From Methanofollis sp. W23 (GTDB lineage: Archaea; Halobacteriota; Methanomicrobia; Methanomicrobiales; Methanofollaceae): a stretch of 64,000 nucleotides of DNA. Position numbers and translations under genes: made by a program. Within the stretch, counting starts at the first letter, position 1, and each line of letters opens with the position of its first letter. The stretch is taken from NCBI RefSeq assembly GCF_017875325.1, contig NZ_JAGGMN010000001.1, positions 2,314,140 through 2,378,139 on the forward strand. The letters run 5' to 3'. Positions 9,078 through 18,500 of the stretch are shown here, piece by piece. The notes under the pieces were generated by a model. It saw only the letters and a program-made list of their open reading frames with translations. It was not told the origin of the DNA and did no database searches.

Positions 9078-9842
9078 ATGAAAAAGATTTTCTTGATCGC
9101 ACTTCTTTTCGCAGGCATGGTGCTTGCATGCGGCTGCACAGAAGAAGGGACGACCCCCGCCACACCGACCCCGGTGCCGACGGCCCCGGCAACGACGACG
9201 ACCACGACCACGACGACCGCCACCCCTGCCGCCCCCGCCGGTGCGCTCCCTGTTGCACTCTCCTCGTCCAACCCCAACGCCACGCTCTCTCTTGACGCCG
9301 GGGTTCTCCTCGTCTCCTTCCACGCCGCAGAGGCCCAGGAGATGGAGATCACCTTCGCGAATGTCTCGCAGGAATGTGGCGAGAGCAACGAGTTTTCCAT
9401 GACCGCCCCGTACAACGGATCGGTCGTCTTCGAGATCCCACAGAAGGACGAATACCTGCTGAACATCACAGGGACCGGCGCATGGACCGCCGAGGCCTCG
9501 AAGTATGCAGGTGGCGAAACCCTGAAGGCGCCGCTGAACCTCACCGGCAACGGGACCGAAGTGCCGCAGGCACTCTACCTTGAGGAGGGGCAGTACCTCT
9601 TCGAGCGGAACGAGACCGGAGAAGCCTCCCCGCTGTACCTCATGAGGTACGAGAATGGCAGTTTCCTCATGGACACAGACCAGACTCATGTCCAGACCGA
9701 ATTTGGGGTGCTGTCCACGGAGACCTCCAGGAACCTCACCGTCCCTGAGTCAGGGACGTACCTCCTGAGCGTCATCGCCGGCGAGAACCCGACCCCATGG
9801 ACAGTGTCCATCTCCCAGGCAAACGAAACCACGTCTGCCTGA
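9078..9842 (+). CDS. Secreted lipoprotein, function unknown
   Basis: The 254-residue product starts with a basic-hydrophobic signal peptide (MKKIFLIALLFAG) and a lipobox-like ACGC with the candidate lipidated Cys at position 20. A Thr/Pro/Ala linker follows (residues 25-55, including a run of nine Thr), then a globular domain of beta-strand character. It has many NxS/T sites and no hydrophobic C-terminal anchor. Export and lipid anchoring outside the cytoplasmic membrane are likely; the soluble domain has no motif I can assign. The ATG at 9078 is chosen because it opens the signal peptide; the frame is open upstream but that part is repeat sequence. Confidence 0.75.
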   Translation: MKKIFLIALLFAGMVLACGCTEEGTTPATPTPVPTAPATTTTTTTTTATPAAPAGALPVALSSSNPNATLSLDAGVLLVSFHAAEAQEMEITFANVSQECGESNEFSMTAPYNGSVVFEIPQKDEYLLNITGTGAWTAEASKYAGGETLKAPLNLTGNGTEVPQALYLEEGQYLFERNETGEASPLYLMRYENGSFLMDTDQTHVQTEFGVLSTETSRNLTVPESGTYLLSVIAGENPTPWTVSISQANETTSA

Positions 9843-9884
9843 ACCAGGGAGACCTGAGCGCGGTCGCGGATGCGACGGCGCCGG

Positions 9885-9905
9885 GCTCTCACCTTTTTTT
9901 TTCTC
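9885..9905 (+). terminator. T-rich transcription terminator
   Basis: A run of nine T at 9894-9902 lies about 50 bases after the lipoprotein stop and before the RNB gene. Archaeal termination commonly uses U-tracts with little structure. Confidence 0.45.
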
Positions 9906-9972
9906 AGGCGCCCCCCAGGAGGTGTGCCAGAAAGTAATTATGCTCCAGGAAAGATCGCTTCTTCATCCAACA

Positions 9973-11427
9973 ATGCACGAACACGCACCCATCGACCTGG
10001 AGGCGATCGCACGGGGAGCCATGGCGGACTACGGGTTCTCTCCGGAATTCTCCATGGGCGTCGAGCGCGAGGTCGGCATGATCGAGACGCCGGCCGCCCC
10101 CGACGACGTCCCCGACCTCTCGTCCCTCCTCTGGTCGTCCATCGACAATGTCGACTCCATGGACCTCGACCAGATCGAGCACTGCGAACGCACTCGCCGC
10201 GGCGGGATCCTGGTCAGGGTGGCGATCGCCGACGTGGACGCCGCGGTGCCGGCGGGGTCGGCGACCGACCGGCACGCCGCTCATAACGCCACCTCGGTCT
10301 ACACCGGGGTCGAGACCTTCTCCATGCTCCCTGAGCGCCTCTCCCACGGGATCACCTCCTTGCTCCCTGGCCCGCCCCGTCTCGCGGTCGTCGTCGAGTA
10401 CACCGTGCAGAGGGACGGGAGCACCAGACCTGGCAGGATGTACAGGGCGCTCGTGGCCAACAAGGCAAAACTGATCTACGAGGAGGTCGGCGACTGGCTG
10501 GACGGCGTCGGCGACCCCCCTGCGGCCGTCGCCGACCGTCCGGGGCTCAAAGAGCAACTCCTCCTCCAGGACGAAGCGGCGCGACGGCTGCGAAACTACC
10601 GGTTCGAGCACGGGGCGCTCGACCTCGAGACCATCGAGGCCACGCCGGTGATGGAGGAGGGGCGGGTGAGCGGGTTCGTCGTCCCGCGGCAGAATGCGGC
10701 GCGGCGCCTCATCGAGGAGTTCATGATCGGGGCCAATCAGGCGACGGTCGCATTTCTGGAGAGGGCCGGCGTCCCGATGATCCAGCGGGTCGTGCTCACC
10801 CCGAAAGACTGGCACGGGATCGTGGCGACCGCCGCCGAATACGGGTGGCGCCTCCCGAAGAGGCCCAACTCGAAGGCCCTCTCGAAGTTCGTTTCGAGGC
10901 AGAAGAAGGCCGACCCCGAAGGCTTCCCCGACCTCTCGCTGACGATCGTGAAACTCATCGGGCACGGGATCTATCTGGCCTTCACCCCGGGCGACCCCCC
11001 GTACGGCCACTTCGGGCTCGCGGTCACCGACTACACCCACGGCACAGCCCCGAACCGGCGCTACGTCGATCTCGTCATCCAGCGCCAGGTGAAGGCGGCC
11101 CTCCGCGGGGAGGCGTGCCCGTACTCCCGCGACGACCTTGACTATCTTGCCGCATGGCTGAGCGATCGCGAGAGGGCGGCCGAGAAGGTGGAGCGGTTCG
11201 TGCACAAGGCAGCGGCCGCAGTGCTGCTCCAGGACCGGATAGGGGAGACATTTGATGCGATCGTCACCGGGGCCTCTGAGAAAGGGACCTATGCCAGGCT
11301 CGTCTCCCCGCCGGTCGAAGGGCGGGTGATGGAGGGCGAGCACGGGCTCTATGTCGGAAAAACGGTCCGCGTCCGCCTGACACGCACCGACCCGTACCTC
11401 GGCCATATCGATTTTGCACGGGTCTGA
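9973..11427 (+). CDS. RNB-domain exoribonuclease (RNase II/R family)
   Basis: The ~484-residue protein contains the RNB catalytic domain: VRVAIADVDAAVPAGSATDRHA carries the metal-binding Asp cluster, followed by VETFSMLPERLSHGITSLLPG, a hallmark of RNase II/R. FGLAVTDYTHGTAPNRRYVDLVIQRQ matches the conserved late RNB motif. The C-terminus (GTYARLVSPPVEGRVMEG ... GKTVRVRLTRTD) looks like an S1-type RNA-binding barrel. N-terminal cold-shock domains of bacterial RNase R are absent, so it is short for the family. The predicted reaction is 3'-5' hydrolysis of RNA. The frame opens at a GTG at 9922, but residue alignment favours the ATG at 9973 (MHEHAPIDLEAIARGAM). Confidence 0.85.
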   Translation: MHEHAPIDLEAIARGAMADYGFSPEFSMGVEREVGMIETPAAPDDVPDLSSLLWSSIDNVDSMDLDQIEHCERTRRGGILVRVAIADVDAAVPAGSATDRHAAHNATSVYTGVETFSMLPERLSHGITSLLPGPPRLAVVVEYTVQRDGSTRPGRMYRALVANKAKLIYEEVGDWLDGVGDPPAAVADRPGLKEQLLLQDEAARRLRNYRFEHGALDLETIEATPVMEEGRVSGFVVPRQNAARRLIEEFMIGANQATVAFLERAGVPMIQRVVLTPKDWHGIVATAAEYGWRLPKRPNSKALSKFVSRQKKADPEGFPDLSLTIVKLIGHGIYLAFTPGDPPYGHFGLAVTDYTHGTAPNRRYVDLVIQRQVKAALRGEACPYSRDDLDYLAAWLSDRERAAEKVERFVHKAAAAVLLQDRIGETFDAIVTGASEKGTYARLVSPPVEGRVMEGEHGLYVGKTVRVRLTRTDPYLGHIDFARV

Positions 11428-11447
11428 AGGGACGAGCGAACGCGAGT
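11404..11447 (+). repeat. Direct repeat copy 1: 3' end of RNB gene
   Basis: ATCGATTTTGCACGGGTCTG followed by (A)AGGGACGAGCGAACGCGAG covers the last codons of the exoribonuclease and the adjacent spacer. The partner copy is at 11852-11894, differing at only a few positions. Confidence 0.75.
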
Positions 11448-11515
11448 GCGAGAGGACAGGGAATCACTCTCGGCGATAGGAAGAGGTTCGACCTTCCATG
11501 GATCGCTGATGTGTG

Positions 11516-11967
11516 GGCTTTGTAGAATCAGGCATGAACCCCTGGTTCACACATACGGGATGAACATGATCGTGGATCCCCAGGGTGCGTGGATCTTCCC
11601 CCATTAGCGCAGGAGACCACGGGGGACCACCACTCACCTGCCGCCACCATCTATCCTCTGTCCGGGGGGTCCGGGGGCGCAACCCCCGGTGCGAGATGAC
11701 AGGAAAGAGTCTACGATCTGGGGTGGCCCACCCGATCATCGCGCCTTCCCACACCTTCACGCCGGGGGCGCTGCCCCCGGACCCCCGAGACCACGGTGAA
11801 GACAGGAAGGCAGAATCAACGACTGTGACGAAAGTGTTGCCCTCCTCGACCTATCGATTTTGCACGGGTCTGAGAGGTACGAGCGAGCGCGAGTTCAAGA
11901 AGATCGACGAGGTTCGAACGACCAAACCCCTGGTATTGAGAGCCATCATAATGCGCCCTACAGAGCC
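11516..11967. repeat. MITE-like element with captured copy of the RNB gene tail
   Basis: The left end is a clean B-type terminus, GGCTTTGTAGAATCAGGCATG, running into CTGGTTCACACATACGGGATGAACATGATCGTGG. The right end is GCCCTACAGAGCC at 11955-11967. GC-rich modules lie at 11650-11690 and 11760-11790. Bases 11852-11894 repeat the last codons and downstream flank of the RNB gene (11404-11447). About 450 bp; no coding potential. Confidence 0.6.
11852..11894 (+). repeat. Direct repeat copy 2: duplicated RNB gene tail
   Basis: ATCGATTTTGCACGGGTCTG followed by AGAGGTACGAGCGAGCGCGAG is a non-coding duplicate of the end of the exoribonuclease gene, about 450 bp downstream. The intervening DNA is repeat-element sequence. 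Confidence 0.75.
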
Positions 11968-11985
11968 GAAGCAGTCCAGGGTTAT

Positions 11986-12408
11986 TCACCCTGACGCGAG
12001 ATGCCCCTCGATGAGGTCCAGGAACCCCTCTGCACGGGCGACCGCGTGCTCCGCCTCCTGCTCTGAGACGATGCCTGCCATGTCATAGACCGTGATGTGC
12101 CGTTTTCGCCGCATCCGGTCGAAGGCGATCACGACCTCAGGGTCAAGGAAAAGTCCGACGAACCTGACCACCGCGATGTGCTGGTTTGCGCCGGAAGGCC
12201 GATAGCCCTTCGAGAACATTAACGCCCGCCCGGCCTGGAGCATGGCATTGTAGGCGATGGAGTAGGCCCAATCGCTGTTGCCCCCGAGCATGGTGCCGGC
12301 GACCGCCACGTCCCGTCGTGCAAGGTCCATGGCATTCTCCACTGTCCCTGGTTCAGGCCTGAACTTTTTGATGACCCGTCGGCGTCGCAGTCCTTCAAGC
12401 GTCTCCAA
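11986..12408 (-). CDS. HEPN-domain protein, likely toxin of a MNT/HEPN pair
   Basis: The 140-residue, mostly helical protein matches the HEPN family that pairs with minimal nucleotidyltransferases. It has an N-terminal segment rich in Arg, and then NSDWAYSIAYNAMLQAGRALMFSKGYRP, the helix typical of these proteins before the conserved GxRP, followed by H.AVV. The Rx4-6H RNase motif is not obvious: the nearest candidate is RRKRH near residue 101. It starts inside the upstream nucleotidyltransferase gene (14-base overlap), so translation is coupled. In related pairs the HEPN protein is an RNase and its partner blocks it by AMPylation. The exact role here is inferred. Confidence 0.78.
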   Translation of the reverse strand: METLEGLRRRRVIKKFRPEPGTVENAMDLARRDVAVAGTMLGGNSDWAYSIAYNAMLQAGRALMFSKGYRPSGANQHIAVVRFVGLFLDPEVVIAFDRMRRKRHITVYDMAGIVSEQEAEHAVARAEGFLDLIEGHLASG

Positions 12409-12955
12409 TCAGCATCACCTTCGGCCCTCTGAGGACATGAGTCACAAAAGGATCGTCTCTGGCGATCCGCTCCTCCATCTCCTCTGGCGTGAAGAGGGCA
12501 TAGTTGATCTCTCTCCCGAGCGCCTCCTCGACCTCCTGGACCGCGACGATCAGGCGCCCTTCGTCCACATGCCCGACAATGAAGAGGTCGATGTCGCTCT
12601 CCGCACCCGCCTCCCCGCGGGCGAAAGAGCCGTAGATGAACATCCGGTCGATCACCCCGATCCCGTCGAGGCGCTCGGTGATGACCTTTGCCACCCCCTC
12701 GGTCTTGAGGATGATGGCGGTCAACTCCTCATAGAGAGGGAATGTGCGGTCGACCATATAATAATGCGCGTTTCCCTTCCTCGTGCTGGTGAGGAGTCCG
12801 AACTCCTCAAGGTTGGCCAGTTCGCGCCTGACGGCGTTGAGGTTCTCGCCGGTGAGGCGCTGGACCTCGCGGAGGTACATATCGCGGCCTGGGTTCATGA
12901 GGAAGAGGGTGAGAAGTTTCACCCGCGTCTTCGAGGGGATGAGGCGTTCGAGCAT
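12395..12955 (-). CDS. Winged-helix plus minimal nucleotidyltransferase (MNT) antitoxin
   Basis: The 186-residue protein has an N-terminal winged helix (residues 1-75: RVKLLTLFLMNPGRDMYLREVQRLTG ... NLEEFGLLTS). A polymerase-beta-type nucleotidyltransferase core follows with GSFARGEAGAESDIDLFIVG (about 110-130), which holds the GS and DxD catalytic motifs. It is the first gene of a pair with the HEPN protein and overlaps it. The DNA-binding domain suggests that it also represses its own promoter. The region just upstream (12957-12990, TATACGGTAGTATACATAATGTATT) contains short TATAC / GTATAC inverted repeats that could be the operator. Confidence 0.82.
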   Translation of the reverse strand: MLERLIPSKTRVKLLTLFLMNPGRDMYLREVQRLTGENLNAVRRELANLEEFGLLTSTRKGNAHYYMVDRTFPLYEELTAIILKTEGVAKVITERLDGIGVIDRMFIYGSFARGEAGAESDIDLFIVGHVDEGRLIVAVQEVEEALGREINYALFTPEEMEERIARDDPFVTHVLRGPKVMLIGDA

Positions 12956-12956
12956 G

Positions 12957-12990
12957 TATCACAAATGTATACGGTAGTATACATAATGTA
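12957..12990 (-). promoter_or_regulatory. Promoter and possible operator of the MNT/HEPN pair
   Basis: This short AT-rich stretch has the overlapping palindromic pieces GTATAC (twice) and ACATAATGT, immediately upstream of the start of a gene encoding a winged-helix protein. TATA-like sequence and palindromes coincide, as in autorepressed toxin-antitoxin promoters. Confidence 0.45.
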
Positions 12991-13052
12991 TTCGATCGGG
13001 CATGACCGGGGGAGGTTCTCCCCCAATGAGGGGAGAGAAAATTATGACAATG

Positions 13053-13281
13053 GGCTCTGTAGAAATCGTCTTGATGGTTTTCTTTGGCGAGGGGCTCGCC
13101 GCCCCCAAACCCCTCGCCACACGATCGATCGAGGACGGCACACCTCTCTTCGAGTTCATCGATTCCGCCCTCCAGTCCTATCGTGCTCCCTGGGGTCCGG
13201 GGGCAGCGCCCCCAGCATGAAGATGTGAGAAGGCGGGGGACACACATTCTCTCCACGATTCGCGAGAGGTTCTACAAAACC
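13053..13281. repeat. MITE-like element, A-type left end
   Basis: The left end is GGCTCTGTAGAAATCGTC continuing TTGATGGTTTTCTTTGGCGAGG. The right end is GAGAGGTTCTACAAAACC. The interior has complementary G-rich and C-rich blocks (GGGGTCCGGGGGCAGCGCCCCC near 13192-13212). About 229 bp, no coding potential. Confidence 0.65.
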
Positions 13282-13415
13282 TATTGTCGAAATTCTCCTG
13301 ATGGGGCTCTCCGACAGGGAGTGACGAGGCGCGGCGTTCTCATCCCCCAAGAACCGTGAGATCATCTCTCCCGCCGCGCCCGAAAACCCCAAATACCGGT
13401 CTGCATGAGATCACC

Positions 13416-14651
13416 ATGAACCAGATGGAATTATCCCCTGCAATCCTCGAAAAGATCCGGACACGCCAGGCCGCGATCGAGGAGACCGCCTCCCCGTACG
13501 CCGCCAGGAACTCGAGTGCCTTCCGCAAAAAACTCCAGCCCAGGAGACCAGAAGAGCCGGTCATCCGCCCCCCCTTCTCCCGCGACGCCGACCGCATCCT
13601 CCACTCCAAGGCCTACACCCGCTACATCGACAAGACCCAGGTCTTCTTCCTCATCGACAACGACCACATCACCCACCGCGTCCTCCACGTGCAACTCGTC
13701 TCGAAGATCGGGCGCACCATCGGCCGGGCCCTCGGACTCAACGAGGACCTGATCGAGGCGATCGCCCTTGCTCACGACATCGGGCATGTCCCGTTCGGGC
13801 ACAAGGGGGAGGAGTGCCTCGACGAGATCTGCAGGCGCGAGGGGATCGGGGTCTTCAAGCACAACCTCCAGAGCATCCAGTCCCTCGACGTCATCGAAGA
13901 CCTGGACCTCACCCTCCAGACTCTGGACGGCGTCCTCTGTCACGACGGTGAACGGTTCGTCCGCCGCCTCAGCCCGACCGGGAGCCTCACCGCGGCGGCG
14001 CTCGCCGCCAAGTGCGAACAGATCCAGAAGGGGGGAGACGCCCCGGTCCTCCCGGCCACGATGGAAGGGTGCGTGGTCAGGGCCGCCGACGTCATTGCCT
14101 ACCTGGGCCGCGACCTCCAGGACGCGATCGAGGTCGGGGTGATCAAAAAAGACGACGAGGACCTTGCGGCGATCTGTCATGAATCTCTCGGGGTCGAGGA
14201 CTATCAGATGATCAACTGGACGGTCATCGACACCCTCATCAAAGACCTCGTCGCCGAGAGTTTCGGGACGGCGGAGATCGCCTTCTCCCGCGAGGCCGCC
14301 GGGGCGGTGACCAGGATGCAGGCGTTCAGCATCGAGCACATCTACCAGGACCCGCGGCTCACCGCCCAGCAGGAGAAGATCAGGAGGATGTTCGTCACCC
14401 TCTTCGACCACTTCGCCGCCGACCTCGACGCCGGGCGGACCGACTCTCTCATTTACACCGACTACCTCGACGCCCCCTGGGTCTCAGAGACCTACCGCAC
14501 CTCCGCAAGCGAGGGCGAGAAGGTGCGGGACTTCATCGCGGGGATGACCGACCGCTACTTTGCCGAGACCTTCCAGGCGCTCATCCTGCCCAGGCGGGTC
14601 AGGGGCACCTATGACGACCCGCACCCCTCATCTTCTCGTGCGCCCAACTGA
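13416..14651 (+). CDS. HD-domain phosphohydrolase, dGTP triphosphohydrolase-like
   Basis: The 411-residue protein belongs to the dGTPase/HD superfamily. H in THRVLHVQ, the HD pair in ALAHDIGHVPFGH and a later Asp (VVRAADVIAYLGRDL) form the expected metal site, and RDADRILHSKAYTRYIDKTQVF is the family's N-terminal signature. Characterised homologues cleave dNTPs to deoxynucleosides and triphosphate; substrate choice cannot be read from sequence. The ATG at 13416 is used; an ATG at 13425 is an alternative. The next gene, a DUF2115 protein, follows after five bases, so the two are probably co-transcribed. Confidence 0.85.
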   Translation: MNQMELSPAILEKIRTRQAAIEETASPYAARNSSAFRKKLQPRRPEEPVIRPPFSRDADRILHSKAYTRYIDKTQVFFLIDNDHITHRVLHVQLVSKIGRTIGRALGLNEDLIEAIALAHDIGHVPFGHKGEECLDEICRREGIGVFKHNLQSIQSLDVIEDLDLTLQTLDGVLCHDGERFVRRLSPTGSLTAAALAAKCEQIQKGGDAPVLPATMEGCVVRAADVIAYLGRDLQDAIEVGVIKKDDEDLAAICHESLGVEDYQMINWTVIDTLIKDLVAESFGTAEIAFSREAAGAVTRMQAFSIEHIYQDPRLTAQQEKIRRMFVTLFDHFAADLDAGRTDSLIYTDYLDAPWVSETYRTSASEGEKVRDFIAGMTDRYFAETFQALILPRRVRGTYDDPHPSSSRAPN

Positions 14652-14656
14652 TCCTG

Positions 14657-15235
14657 ATGCCAGACGCCGCCGATCTCATCCATGCCGCCGTCGCCCGCTT
14701 CGCCGCCTGCAGGACGCGAGGGCAACTCGGCGAGGCGATCGCCGAGGAGCTGAAGAGGTACTCCCTCTTCGACCTCCAGGCCATCGGCGGCGGGATGAAA
14801 CGAGAGGTCGACCCCCTTCCCGAACCCTACCGGAGCCGCGTCCGCCCGTACTTCGAGGCGCAGCTCTTCGGGGCCTACCACCGGGCGATGAAGGCGTACA
14901 GGAGCGGGGAGTTCGAGCGGATGAACGAGGCGGTCCCTGACCGCGAGCGTTTCGAGAAGTTCGTCGCCCTCGTGCCTGACGGGTGTCTCAAAAAGGATCC
15001 TGAGACTGATTTCGGTCTCGGAGGGCCACGTCACACCTTCTTCTATTATCTGGTCACCGGATATGCGATCTTTGTCGAGGGCGGCCCAGGCCACCCGGTC
15101 GGCACCCCCTTCCCTGGCGGGTTCGTGGTGGAGCGCCGGGGGGAGAAGTTCCTCTGCCCGATCAGGGACAAAGAGGAGGACGTCCCCTTCTCGATCTGCA
15201 ATGTCTGTCCGGCAGAGCAGATGGAGGGGGTGTGA
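14657..15235 (+). CDS. DUF2115/UPF0305 family protein
   Basis: The 192-residue protein matches the methanogen-restricted DUF2115 group: a helical N-terminus (ELKRYSLFDLQAIGGGMKREVD), PYFEAQLFGAYHRAMKAY, then a C-terminal segment with the Cys-containing end CPIRDKEEDVPFSICNVCPAEQ. The paired Cys residues (C168, C182, C185) could bind a metal, but no function is established for the family. It is downstream of the HD phosphohydrolase with a five-base gap. Confidence 0.75.
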   Translation: MPDAADLIHAAVARFAACRTRGQLGEAIAEELKRYSLFDLQAIGGGMKREVDPLPEPYRSRVRPYFEAQLFGAYHRAMKAYRSGEFERMNEAVPDRERFEKFVALVPDGCLKKDPETDFGLGGPRHTFFYYLVTGYAIFVEGGPGHPVGTPFPGGFVVERRGEKFLCPIRDKEEDVPFSICNVCPAEQMEGV

Positions 15236-15257
15236 GGGCCGGGAAATAGATTATTTC

Positions 15258-15589
15258 AGCTCTGTAGAAATCTTCCTAGTTCCTCACGGGGCGGGGGGTT
15301 GCACCCCCCGGTCCCCCCGCCGCACGATTGGTCGGGGGCGGCAACACTCTCGTCACAGTCATCCATTGTGCCTTCCCGACCCCATCGTCATCCCGGGGGT
15401 CCAGTGGTTGCGACCGGAGGGAGCTTGAGAAGGCCCGCAGGCCTTCGAGGGAGGCCCCAGTGAGAGACTATGGGAAGGCGGATGAGTCGCGCTCACACAA
15501 AGAAGAGGTGAGGGTTTACCATGAAAAACACTGCGGTGTTTTTCAAAGAACCGCTTGAAACGTTGGTTCATCAGCGATTCTACAAAGCC
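15258..15589. repeat. MITE-like element, about 330 bp
   Basis: The left end AGCTCTGTAGAAATCTTCCT starts 22 bases after the DUF2115 stop; the right end GATTCTACAAAGCC stops seven bases before the next gene's stop codon. The interior has GC blocks (GGGGGGTTGCACCCCCC at 15294-15310) that can fold into a hairpin. No coding potential. Confidence 0.65.
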
Positions 15590-15595
15590 ATCATT

Positions 15596-18500
15596 TCATC
15601 TTCTCTTCCAGAGGGCGCAGATCACCCCGGCCACGACCAGGGCCGCACCGGCCCCGACCAGATTCAGCCAGGGAGCAGGGCCCGCAGAGGTCGTCGGCAC
15701 CTCGATCGACACGTCGCCATCTGAGGGCATCTCCTGAGCACCGGCAGACGCCGTCTTCGTCACCGCAACCGTTTCAGAGGGGGCCACCGTGGCCGGTTCG
15801 GCAAAGACCGCAAAGGTGGAGAAGTGCGAGGTCCTCGCAATGACCTGGCGCGTTCCAGGATCGACCTTTGTCCTGAGCGGTTCCCAGGCCCCGATCTTTG
15901 CGTTGTACCACCTGACCACCCACTCCTCGCCAGCGCCGAGACTCTTCCACTCGTCCTCGGTGAGGGTGAAGCAGATCTCCACCGCCGGGTCGAATGTCGC
16001 CCGGTCAGGCCCGCACGTCAACCCGGGCCCGACCTGCCTGAGGGAGGCGTCGTCGGGCTCGGGAAGGCTTGCGGCAGAGACCTGGGCGGCACTGACCTTC
16101 TCCAGGGGCCTGCCAAAGAGGTCCAGTGCCATGACGCCGGTGTCGAGGGAGAGAGACCCGCGCTTCTCTGCAGTCAGGACGACGGTCCTGGTCTCCACCG
16201 TGCCGTTCACGTCGGCCTCAAGATAGGCGCTCCCGATCTTTTCGATCACCTGGGGGACAGGTTGAGCCGGAGGGCGTGGTGCGGCGCCCCCGCCGCCGCC
16301 TCCACCTCTACTGCCGCCATTGCCACCAGGGTTACCCGGGGACTTCTCAGCCGCCTTGACCTCGAAGGGGAGCACCTGATAGCGATCATCGCTGTAGACC
16401 GAGTCCATGGCACCGGTCAGGGTGGCCACGGCATCCCCGGCCGAAAGCCCACTCAGATTGCATTCCTCTCCTGTCGCGGTGATGATCCAGAAGGGGTTGT
16501 CGCAGACGGTGGTCGGCCTCACATTGAAGACCCCGTCGCCCATCGGGTGCTGGACGACGACCGAATACTTCCCTGAGAGGTTCTTCGTCTCGTCGGCGTT
16601 GAGAGAATAGGCGAAGGTCTTGTCGGCACCGACCGGCACGGCCTCACCCATCTTCAGGCAGTCCTTGCCAAGGATCCAGACCGAAACGTTCTCCGCCCCG
16701 CCGGTGGCGTTTCCAGAGATGACGATACTTTCCCCTGGTGAGATCGTTTCAGATGAAAGCGAAACATAGAGCGATCGATTCAGGAGATGAAAACTTGCAC
16801 TCTGAGTGTAGTCTGGATCAACAGATTCGACAAACACTCCATACCAGTCAGGTTTCCAGGCAGTGGTATTGACCTTGAAGGAATACCTGTTGGAATCGCC
16901 GCCTTCAAAAACCGAGGTATTCTTGCATATGCCATAGTATCCATGGGCCGGATCCTGATGCGGATCGGTATAATTGAATGACTCACAGGTGACCGCATAA
17001 TGAATGGTGTCACCAACTGCAAGGTTGGTGGTACCGTTGATCAAGAAGACATCCCCAAGAGTATGATTGCCGATGGGGTCGATCGTGATGAAAGGCTGTT
17101 CCACTATAAAGGCGAGAACAGTGGAGAGGTCATTGCACTCCGGTCTGTTGATCTCCCTGACCACCGCATCTGAAGCCTCTGAAGCATTCAGTGCACTCAG
17201 ATTGATTTTATTTCCTGAAGCACCCTGGGGATCCAGAAGTCGCCCGACTCCCCTGCAGGGGGCGAGGTCTTTGTAACGCCGAACATGCCGTCATACGAGG
17301 GATGCTGGACGATGACAAAATATCGGCCTGAGAAGAAGTTCGTTGTCTCCTCTGATCCAAGAGTATAGGTATAGGTCTGGTCGGCACCGACCGGCACGGA
17401 CTCACCCATCTTCGGGTAGTTCTCACCAAAGATGGTCCTTTCACCTAAGATCCAGATCGAGACATTGTCGACTCCTCCGGTGGCGTTCCCGGAGATCGTC
17501 AGATCCTTGCCTGGAATGAGGGGGAGCGGCGCACAGGCGGCGTCGACATGCCCGTACTTGAGGATAAAGGTCTCCTCATGAAAGAGATTATGGTCAGATG
17601 TTCCTACCCACACCGTATATTCTCCAAGCGACCATCCCGAGGTATCGAAGGAGAAAGACCAGGTGCTGTTCTGAGGGCCTTCCTGAACGATGACCTCACC
17701 CCAGGCTTCACCTGGGGTGGTTCCAGGTTCGCCAGGCAGAGTGATGCCATGGGGCGAAACCTTGACACAAAGGTCGGGAGCGGTCGCAGGGTCAGCAGTG
17801 CCGGTGACGGTGACGATCTCGCTCTGATACGCCTCTTCGATCGGATCGATCCTGATCCACTCCTCGGCCTCGACGAAGAATTTGTATTTTGAATATGCAT
17901 CATCCGAATCACACGCATTGAGGGCATCGATGAAGGCCGAGCACGCTTCTATGCCGGTGAGAGATCCAAGATCGATCGCGTACCCTGAGGCGTCCCCGAT
18001 CTGGTAGGGTTTCCCGTCGACCGGATCATGCTTGACATCGAAGAGACCGTTCGCACCAGGATGTTGAATGACGGCAAAACTGAGACCTGAAAGATTCGTG
18101 GTTTCGTCTGGCCCCAGCACACACTCGAAGGTACCATCTTCACCGACAGGTACGGAGATGCCAGGGATCAAGTGTTTCTGACTGAATATCCAGAGTGAAA
18201 GCGTTTTTGAACCGCCGGTAGTTGTACCAGAGATCAGAAGAGAATCACCGGGCTGGAGGACTGACGTGTTAAGGACAGCGACCGGATAGGGGCGCTGCAA
18301 CTTCACCGGTGCTGTCGCATGCTTCACCCCGTCGAGGTGCGCAAGGTCAACAGAATTCCCGGAAAGGTCGTGGTCTGCCGTCACCGCATAGATCGTGTAG
18401 TTGCCTGTCCCAAGATCTCTTCCAAGAGGAGAGGTGTCCCAGCGGTACTCCCACGTATCATCCGCCGCCACCTCACACACAGCATAGTGTCCGTCCTAGG

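Noticed and set aside
9904-11406. 500-residue minus-strand open frame opposite the exoribonuclease gene
   Set aside because: The plus-strand frame encodes clear RNB motifs. The minus frame is a GC-rich shadow without motifs.
18496-18498. TAG read as pyrrolysine
   Set aside because: TAG terminates other genes in the window, no pyrrolysine genes are visible, the host lineage usually lacks them, and the same gene has an independent frameshift. A nonsense mutation or sequence error is simpler.
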